Source: Acidimicrobiales bacterium (GTDB lineage Bacteria > Actinomycetota > Acidimicrobiia > Acidimicrobiales > VFJN01). Taken from it: a stretch of 43,358 nt of DNA. The stretch spans positions 1 to 43,358 of the forward strand of contig JAUXRW010000122.1 of NCBI GenBank assembly GCA_030681555.1, read 5' to 3'. Both the position numbers and the translations under genes were made by a program. This document shows, piece after piece, positions 1 to 6,556 of the stretch. The first letter of the stretch is position 1; each line of letters opens with the position of its first letter. The notes beneath the pieces are model-generated. The model was not told where the DNA came from. It was given only the letters and a program-made list of their open reading frames with translations, and made no database searches.

Positions 1-1
1 C

Positions 2-450
2 CGCCTTCTGGGCCTGGCCCGCCTTCTGGGCCTTGTCCGCCTTCTCGGCGTGGTGCGACTGCACCGCGGTCATGACGGCGGTGGTGGCGGCGCTGATGAA
101 CTCCGGGCGGTTGTCCGCCGCCCAGTCCCGGCTGGCCTCGGTGGCGCCCGCCGAACCCTGGAAGCGGGGGAACACATAGCGGGCGAGCAGCTCATAGCTC
201 CGCCTGGTGGCCGCGGTGTCGGCCCACTCGTGCGCCATGTTCAGGAACGTCCCGAACCCGCCGGACTGGTCGACGAGCCGCTGGACCTGCGCCGCCGCGT
301 CGTCGGGCGTGCCGATGACGGCGAAGCCGGACGCGTTCATGGCGTCGGCCATCTCGTCCACGTCGGTCGTGTCCGGGCCGAGGGGAAGGGCGGCGACGCG
401 CTGGAAGTAGTCGACCCACTGGGGCAGCCCGAAGCGCACGTCCTCGTAGG
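2..450 (-). pseudogene. LLM-class flavin-dependent oxidoreductase, C-terminal fragment
   Basis: Reading the minus strand from about 450 down to the window edge gives a continuous frame with the C-terminal style of LLM (luciferase-like) flavin oxidoreductases: YEDVRFGLPQWVDYFQRVA, then IGTPDDAAAQVQRLVDQ, GGFGTFLNMAHEWAD and YELLARYVFPRFQGS. It continues into an Ala/Lys-rich tail (AEKADKAQKAGQAQKA) still open at position 1. No start codon is in frame: homology stops at about 450, where the 3' end of an IS3-type transposase begins on the other strand, so the N-terminal barrel has been cut off. The family call rests on motif resemblance, and the loss of the 5' part is visible directly. The substrate cannot be told. 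Confidence 0.6.
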
Positions 451-587
451 ATCGAGCGGACCTACCACCGCCGTCGCCGCCAACTCGCTCTCGGACGGTT
501 GACGCCCATCGAGTTCGAACTGATCATGACCCCACAGGCCACCCAGGCCGCCTGACCCAACCTGTCACCAGATCGTGCAGCAGTCCC
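451..587 (+). mobile_element. IS3-family element, 3' remnant with right end
   Basis: A short plus-strand frame reads IERTYHRRRRQLALGRLTP followed by IEFELIM and TQAA, ending at a TGA at 551-554. This is the usual C-terminus of IS3-type OrfB transposases (YNxRRxHxxLGxLTPxEFE). After the stop comes a short tail ending in GCAGCAGTCCC at 577-587, which resembles the right terminal repeat of actinobacterial IS3 elements. Only about 30 codons are left and the catalytic DDE core is missing. The element cuts the LLM gene on its left and abuts an rpmA fragment on its right. The exact outer end is inferred. Confidence 0.55.
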
Positions 588-712
588 AAGTTCCACCCTG
601 GGGAGAACGTCGGCCGCGTGGCGACGACACGTTGTTCGCTCGCACCCCGGGCAAGGTGAAGTTCGGACGGCGCAAGGGCCGCAAGCTCGTCGATGTCCTG
701 CCCTCGGAGTAG
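588..712 (+). pseudogene. rpmA: rpmA (50S ribosomal protein L27), 3' fragment with frameshift
   Basis: The sequence reads [10 protein letters not shown] in one frame, and after a missing base continues [20 protein letters not shown] and [10 protein letters not shown] before a TAG at 710-712. This is the conserved second half of bacterial L27 (FHPGxNVGRGGDDTLFA...VKFxRRxGRKxV). The N-terminal half is absent and the IS3 end lies directly upstream. The fragment cannot encode a working L27, so an intact rpmA must exist elsewhere. In most bacteria rpmA lies immediately before obg, and a 5' fragment of obg is found at 3280, which suggests that both pieces came from one ancestral locus. Confidence 0.75.
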
Positions 713-783
713 ACACCGCCGAGCGGCGGCTACCGGGACATAGCGCCCGACTCGGCCGTCGAAGGACATATCTCCGCCGCAGA

Positions 784-824
784 TGAGCCTTTTGGCCCTC
801 ACGCGGCGCGCGCCAAAAGGCTCA
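784..824 (+). other. 13-bp perfect inverted repeat just upstream of tadE
   Basis: TGAGCCTTTTGGC (784-796) is matched exactly by GCCAAAAGGCTCA (812-824), leaving a 15-nt GC-rich loop. The hairpin ends seven bases before the first ATG of the TadE-like gene, so it occupies the ribosome-binding region. No T-run follows, so it does not look like an ordinary intrinsic terminator. An operator or a translation-controlling hairpin are both possible. Confidence 0.55.
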
Positions 825-831
825 CACTGAG

Positions 832-1356
832 ATGATGCACGTGACCTCCGCCGCTGTTCGTGTTGGCCGACGGTGCGCTGACCGCGGCACGGCGACGCTC
901 GAGTTCGCGCTGATCCTGCCGGTGCTGTTGATGCTGACCATGGGGATGCTGTGGGGCGGCATCGTCCTCAACCACAAGCTGGACCTCGCGGGCGCCTCCC
1001 GGGAGGGTGCCCGCTACGGCGCCACGATCCCCGAGAACCAGTGCGCCATCACGACGACCTGTGGTGGGAACAACTGGGCGCAGCTCGTACAGTCCGTCGT
1101 CGTGGACCGCTCGAACGGGTCCCTGTCGACGGCTCAGGTCTGCGTGGCGCTCGTGACTGGCTCATCGGGCAGCCCCCTCGGGTCGTCGTTCACGACGCAA
1201 GCTGGCGGTGTCACCAACTGCTACAACGACGGCAACGCAGACCCAGGCCATCGCGTACAGGTCAAGGTCACCCGCGAGGGCGATTCGATCGACGGTGTGT
1301 TCTTCCGGGTGCCCGTCACATTGACGAGCAGCGCCACCGCGAAGTTCGAGCAATGA
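832..1356 (+). CDS. TadE-like pilus/secreted pseudopilin protein
   Basis: This 174-aa protein has the TadE layout: a short N-terminal basic stretch, the motif GTATLEFALILPVLLMLTMG at about residues 22-41 (glutamate followed by a single membrane helix), then an extracytoplasmic domain with two likely disulphide pairs (CAITTTC, and CVALV with NCYND). TadE/TadG-type proteins are minor pilins or envelope proteins exported with Flp/Tad pili. Two adjacent ATGs (832, 835) could serve as start, and 832 was chosen for length. The stop overlaps the ATG of the next gene (ATGA), indicating coupled translation. No tadA, tadB or tadC genes are visible nearby, so the machinery must lie elsewhere. Confidence 0.75.
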   Translation: MMHVTSAAVRVGRRCADRGTATLEFALILPVLLMLTMGMLWGGIVLNHKLDLAGASREGARYGATIPENQCAITTTCGGNNWAQLVQSVVVDRSNGSLSTAQVCVALVTGSSGSPLGSSFTTQAGGVTNCYNDGNADPGHRVQVKVTREGDSIDGVFFRVPVTLTSSATAKFEQ

Positions 1357-3110
1357 AGCCGCGGCTCGGCCCCCCGCCCGATGGGGAGTCGGACCGGGGC
1401 GTCGTGGTCATCCTGGTCACGCTCCTTCTCTTCGCGCTGGTCGCTGTGACGGCGATCGTGATCGATCTGGGTGCGCTGCGGAGCAGCGCTCAGGCAAACC
1501 AGAACATCGCGGACTTCGCAGCCCTTACCGCTGGCCGGACCCTCATGACGGAGCCGGCCACGGCCTGCCAGGCGGCGGTGGGCTCGGTCAACGCGAACGC
1601 CAAGCTCTCGCCGGCGATCAACGCGGTGACGTTCTGCGCGCCCATGGGAACGACCACGTGCACTGGCGGCGCCGCCGCGCAAGTCACCCCGAGCGCCACC
1701 GTCGGCAAGTACACGGTCAGCATGCACTACCCGGTGCCAGACACCGAGATACCGGATGCCCGAATCGTGGGTGGCGTTCGCCTCAACGACGGGCCGGCCT
1801 GCCAACGGTTCCGGGTGCTGATCACCTCGAGGCAACAGACGCTGTTCGCGGGCATCCTCCGATCCGGTGACCTGAGCGCGACACGGTCGGCGACGGCGCG
1901 TCCGTCGCGGGCGGTCAGCATCAAGCCCCCCGCGATGTGGATGCTCGATCCGACCGGCTGCACGGCGTTGTCGGTCACTGGCGGATCGCGGGTGACCGCG
2001 GGCTCGAGCACCGTGGCGGGGGTCATCACCATCGATTCTGACGGGTCGGGCTGTGCGAGCAACCAGGTCACCGTCAGCTCCTCTGGTGCTGGCTCGCTGC
2101 TCCAGGCGGTGTCGACGAGCTCGGAGGCCGGCGAGATCGACCTCTTCGCGCTCCCACCTGCCGCCACGGCCTGCACCGGGACCGCCTGCAGCCCCGCCGA
2201 CGTGGATGCCGGGCGGCTGGTACCCCAACCCGTCTCGACGGTCAACCGTGCCACTCGCGCGATCGTCGACGACGTCTACAACTGCCACGCCGTCGATCCG
2301 TACTCGCCCTTCCACGGCATCAACCTGGTGTCTAGCTGCGACCCGTCCACGACGTCGCCGTACATCGACCAGCTCAAGAGCGCCGTGGGTACGAGCGGTG
2401 TCCCCGTTGTGTCCTTCGGCGGTGGGCCGGGGTACCAGCAATGGTCGCCTACGCACAGCTGCAACGCGCCGGCGGGGGACACCCTGGTGACGGGGAACTG
2501 GTGGATCAACTGTCCCAGCGGCCTGTCCGTCGGCAACCTCAGCACCGTCCAGTTCGCCAACGGCAACGTCGTGATCGACAACGGCATCAAGATGACGGGC
2601 GGAGCCCTCAGCTTCAACCAGGTCCCCAACGCGGGGAACCTCTCCAACGAGTGCCTCATCGATGTCTGCATCGGCCGAGCGGTCGCAGGCGCCTCGTTCG
2701 TGTACCTCCGCAGCGGCGACATCGCCATCACCGGCGGAGTGCTCACTGCGAGCCACACGATGATCTATTCCAAGTCGGGCTATGTCCAGGTCAACTCGTC
2801 GCCCCCCATCTGGCTGGCGCCCACCCAGGGGCCGTTCAACTACCTCGCGCTCTGGTCGGACATGCCCGCCACCAGCAACAACGTCGGCAAGTTCGCCATG
2901 GCCGGCGGCGCCGGGGTCCAGCTGTCGGGCGTGTTCTTCACGCCCGAGGCGGCCCCGTTCACACTCTCCGGCGGTGGCACCTGGGGCCAGCAGCAGGCGC
3001 AGTTCGTCAGCTACCGGCTCCATGTCAGCGGCGGGGGCGACATCACCCTGTCCCCCGACCCACAGAACGCTGTAAACGCTCCGAGCGTGGCCCCCACGCT
3101 CATCCGGTAG
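1353..3110 (+). CDS. TadG-like membrane-anchored surface protein
   Basis: This 585-aa protein starts at an ATG overlapping the TadE stop. Residues about 16-40 form one membrane helix (VVVILVTLLLFALVAVTAIV), followed by IDLGALRSSAQANQNIADFA, the typical TadG beginning with many small residues and DxAALAAG. The remaining ~500 residues are extracytoplasmic, rich in Gly, Ser, Thr and Cys, and contain many short beta-like repeats (for example GNVVIDNGIKMTGGALSF, SGDIAITGGVLTASHTMI), which suggest a beta-helix or a polymer-like surface domain. No von Willebrand MIDAS motif was seen. It probably works with the TadE-like partner at the cell surface. The role beyond that is unknown. Confidence 0.65.
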   Translation: MKPRLGPPPDGESDRGVVVILVTLLLFALVAVTAIVIDLGALRSSAQANQNIADFAALTAGRTLMTEPATACQAAVGSVNANAKLSPAINAVTFCAPMGTTTCTGGAAAQVTPSATVGKYTVSMHYPVPDTEIPDARIVGGVRLNDGPACQRFRVLITSRQQTLFAGILRSGDLSATRSATARPSRAVSIKPPAMWMLDPTGCTALSVTGGSRVTAGSSTVAGVITIDSDGSGCASNQVTVSSSGAGSLLQAVSTSSEAGEIDLFALPPAATACTGTACSPADVDAGRLVPQPVSTVNRATRAIVDDVYNCHAVDPYSPFHGINLVSSCDPSTTSPYIDQLKSAVGTSGVPVVSFGGGPGYQQWSPTHSCNAPAGDTLVTGNWWINCPSGLSVGNLSTVQFANGNVVIDNGIKMTGGALSFNQVPNAGNLSNECLIDVCIGRAVAGASFVYLRSGDIAITGGVLTASHTMIYSKSGYVQVNSSPPIWLAPTQGPFNYLALWSDMPATSNNVGKFAMAGGAGVQLSGVFFTPEAAPFTLSGGGTWGQQQAQFVSYRLHVSGGGDITLSPDPQNAVNAPSVAPTLIR

Positions 3111-3279
3111 CCGCGCGGTTCCGACCGTCGAACTCGCCGGCCGGATCAGGCTGAGGGTAGGCCTGGCGGACAGATCACGCTCGTGCCTCGACCAGTTGAA
3201 GAGACGTCCCTGTGCTGTCTGGTCACCTCGCCTGCGGCTCGGCTCCGTGGCCGGACAGCCCGGCCAGTAGCCTCCTCGG

Positions 3280-3411
3280 GTGACGCAGTTCGTCGACGAG
3301 TGCGGCCTCCACGTCAAGGGAGGCGATGGAGGCGCGGGATGCGTGTCGTTCCGTCGCGAGGCGCCACCCCGATGGGCGGCCCCGACGGGGGCGACGCCGG
3401 CACGGGCGGCA
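3280..3411 (+). pseudogene. obg: obg (GTPase ObgE/CgtA), 5' fragment with frameshift
   Basis: A GTG start gives TQFVDECGLHVKGGDGGAGC and VSFRREA, the near-invariant beginning of the Obg domain. A missing base shifts the frame, and the expected MGGPDGGDAGTGGN follows in the next frame. Homology ends at about residue 44, far short of the ~430-500 residues of the family, so the Obg fold and the whole GTPase domain are gone. The next bases belong to an opposite-strand DUF3644 fragment. With the rpmA tail at 588-712 this matches the usual rpmA-obg gene order, here separated by the tad pair. The 169 bases between the TadG stop and this GTG contain nothing I recognise. Confidence 0.75.
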
Positions 3412-3658
3412 ACCGAGCTTCTTCCAGGTCTTCGGCTCCCCATCGACCTTCTCGAAGCGACCGTTCGGCTTGCGGTACCAGTAATCGATGTCGTCCCGGT
3501 GGAATCGCGCGTGGAGCAGGGTAGAGCCAGGCCATGTGCATGTGAACGAAGAAGGCCGCCTCCAGCCGGCGGGGCTGGGTCGGCTGGTTGTAGAGGTCCA
3601 CGGCGAGGAGGACCTCCTCCCTGGAGGCTTGGACCATCAGAGACCGCTTGGAGCGCAC
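3412..3658 (-). pseudogene. DUF3644-type protein, frameshifted N-terminal fragment
   Basis: From a GTG at 3658 the minus strand reads SREEVLLAVDLYNQPTQPRR and FFVHMHMAWLY. An extra C then breaks the frame, and the continuation is LLHARFHRDDIDYWYRKPNG and RFEKVDGEPKTWKKLG. This matches the N-terminal region of DUF3644 proteins, whose function is not established. The rest of the gene is missing because the sequence runs into the obg fragment at about 3411. Two broken genes facing each other at one breakpoint indicate a rearrangement. The family call is by pattern and the frameshift is seen directly. Confidence 0.6.
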
Positions 3659-3763
3659 GGCGAAAGGCTACGAGCCTGGTGCGACAGGAAGCCCACCGCA
3701 TTCATGTGTTGATGATTCACTCCTGAGCATGGCTCGACGCAGGTCAAGCGCGAGGTTGCCTGA

Positions 3764-3985
3764 TCAGCAGAGGTCGAGGCCCCGGTCGATGAGCGGGCCG
3801 ATGTCGACCTTGGTCCCTGGAATGTCGGGGTTGTCGCGCCAGATCTCATCGATCTCGCGCCACCCGTTCTCCTCCGCCGAGCCCCTCGCCAAGCCATTGA
3901 GGGCGTACGTCACCCCTTCGCGGACGAAGACGACGTGGATCGTGGCCAATCCATGGCCGCGGAGCCTAGGCGGAAACTTGACCGC
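3764..3985 (-). pseudogene. DUF2511-like protein, C-terminal fragment
   Basis: The minus strand encodes [20 protein letters not shown], then [13 protein letters not shown] and [15 protein letters not shown] before TGA. The pattern of a YALNG motif, a later WRD motif and a terminal GLxLC resembles the end of DUF2511 proteins (small secreted proteins found in actinobacteria). There is no credible start codon and no signal peptide: the open frame simply runs back into the out-of-frame end of the aldolase gene. I read it as the surviving tail of a truncated gene. Assignment to the family is tentative. Confidence 0.4.
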
Positions 3986-4002
3986 CCGGTCTAGTTGTGC
4001 GG

Positions 4003-4767
4003 CTACTCGAGTAGATCGGGCTGCTCGGCGACGATCTTGTCGTACAGCGGCTGGAAGCTGAGCCAGCAGGCGAAGTGGCCCCCGACCTGATCGCGGGTGT
4101 GGCGCGCCATCTCGGGGTCGATGGAGACGGGCCGGCCGGCCGCCTCGGCGAGCAGCTGGACCTCGGCGCTGCGCTCCATCGCGATGTAGAGCCACGCGGC
4201 CTCGTCAACGGAGTGCCCGACGGTGAGGATGCCGTGGTTCCGGAGGATGGCCGCCTTGTGGTCGCCGAGGGCGTGAGCGATCCGCTTGCCCTCTTCGGTG
4301 TCGATGACGACGCCGGTGTAGTCGTCGAAGAGGCCGTGATCCTCGAAGAACGAGCAGGAGTCCTGCGTGATCGGGTCGAGCAGCCGTCCGAGGGTGGACC
4401 AGGCCCGACCGTGCTTGCTGTGGGTGTGGGCAGCGGCCTGGACGTCGGGCCGGGCGGCGTGGATCTGCGAGTGGATCGCGAAGGCGGCGATGTTGACCGG
4501 CCATTCGCCCTCGACCACGACGCCGTCGTGGTTCACGAGGATGATGTCGGAGGCACGGATCAGGCCGAACGACATGCCGAAGGGGTTCACCCAGAAGCAG
4601 TCCGGGCGCTCGGGATCGCGAGCCGTGAGGTGACCGGCCACCCCCTCGTTGAAGCCGAACCGATCGAAGAGCCGGAACGCCGCGGCCATGCGCTGCTTGA
4701 TGTGCGTGCGCTCGGCCTCAGGTGAGTCGAAGCTCGGCAGCGTGTGCGGGGCGGTGGGTCGGATCAT
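4003..4767 (-). CDS. Class II aldolase/adducin family protein
   Basis: The protein has 254 residues, close to the usual size of this zinc-dependent fold. It shows the family path: [20 protein letters not shown] then [41 protein letters not shown] followed by [11 protein letters not shown] (the metal-binding HxH); [19 protein letters not shown]; and the C-terminal helix [18 protein letters not shown]. The ATG at 4767 is preceded by AGGAGG, a strong ribosome-binding site. Members cleave or decarboxylate sugar phosphates and related hydroxy acids, but this sub-group is usually annotated only as class II aldolase, so no substrate is claimed. The TetR gene directly upstream on the same strand may control it. 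Confidence 0.85.
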   Translation of the reverse strand: MIRPTAPHTLPSFDSPEAERTHIKQRMAAAFRLFDRFGFNEGVAGHLTARDPERPDCFWVNPFGMSFGLIRASDIILVNHDGVVVEGEWPVNIAAFAIHSQIHAARPDVQAAAHTHSKHGRAWSTLGRLLDPITQDSCSFFEDHGLFDDYTGVVIDTEEGKRIAHALGDHKAAILRNHGILTVGHSVDEAAWLYIAMERSAEVQLLAEAAGRPVSIDPEMARHTRDQVGGHFACWLSFQPLYDKIVAEQPDLLE

Positions 4768-4812
4768 GGTGACGTCCTCCTGCGGCGCACCAGGAGCGCC
4801 TCGCCCCCGATC

Positions 4813-5460
4813 CTACGTGTCGATCGATTCGACGGCTGCGCTCGTGGCCAGGGCGGCGGCGGCCTCGAGCCCGCTCCAGACGAGGTCGGTGAGGTAACGG
4901 ACCAGCTGCTGCCGGCTCATGGAGCGGTCGTCGAGCCACCAGTCGCCGGCCTGGTGGACGAGCCCCACGATGCCGAAGGCCCAGGGCACGGCGGCACCGG
5001 AGTCGAGCCCGGCCGCCCGGAGCTGGTCGCCGATGGTGACGGCGACCCGTCGGGCGATGGCATCGATCAGCGGGCTGATGCGACTCAGCCCGTCGGCGTC
5101 GCCCACGTGCTGCAGCAGGAACCGGTACAGGCTCGGCTCTCGCTCGATGAACCGGAGATAGGTGTCGACCGTCGAGTCGAGGAGCTCCCTGCTATCGGCC
5201 GTGCCGGCGAGCGCGGCGTCGAGCTCGTCCATCAGGCTCAACGAGAAGCGGTCGGCCAGCGCGGTGATCAAGCCCTGCCGGTCGCGGAAGTGGCGGTACA
5301 GGATCGGCTTGGTGACGCCGCCTTGCCGGGCCAGCTGCTCCATCGTGGCGCCGGGCCCGAGCGTGGCGATGGCCTCGACCGCCGCATCGAGCAGCTGCGC
5401 CCGCCGGAGCTCGCGGCGGGCATCGCGCTCGGGATGCCCGCCGTGGGGAAGCCGCGTCAT
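4813..5460 (-). CDS. TetR-family transcriptional regulator
   Basis: From the ATG at 5460 this gives 215 residues. The N-terminal DNA-binding domain is clear: RAQLLDAAVEAIATLGPGAT, then MEQLARQGGVTKPILYRHFR with the recognition helix, and DRQGLITALADRF. The remaining helical domain would bind a ligand and dimerise. The open frame could reach back to 5622, but the extra N-terminal residues are unlike a TetR protein. It ends about 45 bases before the aldolase start on the same strand, so the two are probably co-transcribed. The 199 bases upstream, back to the CxxC gene, carry no gene I can support. Confidence 0.85.
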   Translation of the reverse strand: MTRLPHGGHPERDARRELRRAQLLDAAVEAIATLGPGATMEQLARQGGVTKPILYRHFRDRQGLITALADRFSLSLMDELDAALAGTADSRELLDSTVDTYLRFIEREPSLYRFLLQHVGDADGLSRISPLIDAIARRVAVTIGDQLRAAGLDSGAAVPWAFGIVGLVHQAGDWWLDDRSMSRQQLVRYLTDLVWSGLEAAAALATSAAVESIDT

Positions 5461-5659
5461 CAACGCCGAGGGTAGTCGAGCGTTAGGAGGACCTACCGCC
5501 CGACAGCCCCCGGCCTCGCTGGATGGCGCGCTTGGCTGCGCCGAACACGAGCGCGTCAGCACGATGCCGATCAGGCGGACCCGGCCCCGCCGCCAGTCGC
5601 ATACCGGGGCAAAGGCCGGCATGATCGGTGCCCGCTCCGCTATCCGCCGATAATGCTCC

Positions 5660-5998
5660 TTATGTCAAGTTGCTGGCCACCAGCGGCCGGGCGGCCTCGA
5701 GCAGCCAAGCCAGTGCGTCCCGGAGGTCCTGCTCTCCCGCGGCCGCGTCGATGTCCCGCTCGACGTCCTGGACGGCGGCCTCCAGCACGTAGAGCCGGTC
5801 CCGGAGGTCGTCGAGCGCCGCTCGCGTGACGATGAGCTCGGCATCGCTGATGCCGGACTCGGCGCTGCGCTGACGTGCGACGTAGTCGGCTTGTCGGCAG
5901 CTGGCCTTGCAGAACTCCCTCGGGCGGCCGGGACCGGGCGGGACCTCGATCGGGCGGCCACACCACCGGCATCGCCGGGTCACGGGTAGTTTCGTCAC
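5660..5998 (-). CDS. Small CxxC zinc-ribbon-like hypothetical protein
   Basis: A 112-aa protein opens with CRWCGRPIEV and PREFCKASCRQADYVARQR: two CxxC-like pairs (CRWC and CKASC) that could hold one zinc ion. The rest is predicted helical and acidic (AALDDLRDRLYVLEAAVQDV), ending with a Leu/Ala-rich helix. I know the N-terminal pattern from actinobacterial proteins of unknown function. The start is uncertain: the GTG at 5998 sits at the exact centre of a 26-bp palindrome, while a second in-frame GTG at 5983 would begin just in front of CRWCG and put the palindrome upstream of the start. Confidence 0.6.
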   Translation of the reverse strand: MTKLPVTRRCRWCGRPIEVPPGPGRPREFCKASCRQADYVARQRSAESGISDAELIVTRAALDDLRDRLYVLEAAVQDVERDIDAAAGEQDLRDALAWLLEAARPLVASNLT

Positions 5999-6011
5999 GT
6001 GACGAAACTAC
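5986..6011. promoter_or_regulatory. 26-bp perfect palindrome over the start of the CxxC gene
   Basis: The half-site GTAGTTTCGTCAC is followed immediately by its exact reverse complement, with no spacer and CACGTG at the centre. It lies between the end of the VOC gene and the CxxC gene. Dimeric repressors commonly bind such sites. With no loop and only moderate GC it is a poor terminator. The bound protein is unknown. Confidence 0.6.
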
Positions 6012-6036
6012 TGTGCCCGAGGGGGCCCGGACGGGA

Positions 6037-6438
6037 TCAGGTGCCGGGAGGCGCGAACAGCTCGAGGGCGATGCCGTCCGGATCGCGGAACGAGAGGCCA
6101 GAGCCGTAGCCCGCGTCGACGACGCCACCGTGCTCGATGCCGAGGCCGTCCAGCCGGTCGGCCCACTCGACGAGCTCCCCCCGGCTGGCGCACCCGAAGG
6201 CCACGTGGTCGAGGCCGGGGCGTCGCTCGTCGAAGCGCTCGCCGCTCTTGAGGTCGGGGAAGCCGTGCAGGCCGAGCAGGGTGCCGCCGACCATGTACAC
6301 GATGTGGCGGAACGGCCCCGTGTCCTCGTCGAGCACCGGGGCGGATCCGAGAAGCTCCGTGTACCACGGCTCGCTCGTGGCCAGGTCGCTCACCGTGAGG
6401 GCGACGTGGGTGATGGCAGGCATAGTGGGATTGGGCAT
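6037..6438 (-). CDS. VOC (glyoxalase/bleomycin-resistance) superfamily protein
   Basis: A 133-residue protein with paired beta-alpha-beta-beta-beta modules: ITHVALTVSDLATSEPWYTE at the start, LLGLHGFPDLKSGERFDE, GLDHVAFGCASRGELVEWAD in the middle, and the ending GLSFRDPDGIALELFAPPGT. The three metal-ligand positions of the VOC fold look present (H in THVAL, H in DHVAF, E in LELF). The ATG at 6438 was chosen because AGAGGAG lies just upstream. The open frame extends to 6651, but that part is not conserved-looking. Substrate unknown: the fold covers dioxygenases, isomerases and resistance proteins. Confidence 0.8.
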   Translation of the reverse strand: MPNPTMPAITHVALTVSDLATSEPWYTELLGSAPVLDEDTGPFRHIVYMVGGTLLGLHGFPDLKSGERFDERRPGLDHVAFGCASRGELVEWADRLDGLGIEHGGVVDAGYGSGLSFRDPDGIALELFAPPGT

Positions 6439-6499
6439 CGGGTGCTCCTCTGGGTTGCGATCGGCGCCGAGCGGTTCTCGCCCGTCCGAACCTCGAACC

Positions 6500-6539
6500 G
6501 GTGGACAAAGCACTGCACACCTGCGGGGAAATGTCCACC
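6500..6539. other. 8-bp inverted repeat between VOC and CHAP genes
   Basis: GGTGGACA (6500-6507) is matched by TGTCCACC (6532-6539) across a 24-nt spacer. It is downstream of the CHAP gene stop and about 60 bases upstream of the VOC start. It could be an operator of the VOC gene or a weak terminator of the CHAP gene, and chance is not excluded. Confidence 0.3.
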
Positions 6540-6556
6540 ATTTCGCACTGGGGGAG

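Noticed and set aside
565-590. Reading ATCGTGCAGCAG as part of L27 (IVRQR)
   Set aside because: The same bases fit better as the right end of an IS3 element, so the L27 fragment is taken to begin at 588.
1221-3701. An 826-aa open frame opposite the Tad genes
   Set aside because: It is the GC-rich antisense shadow of the TadG-like gene: Arg-rich, with no domain, and it crosses three broken genes.
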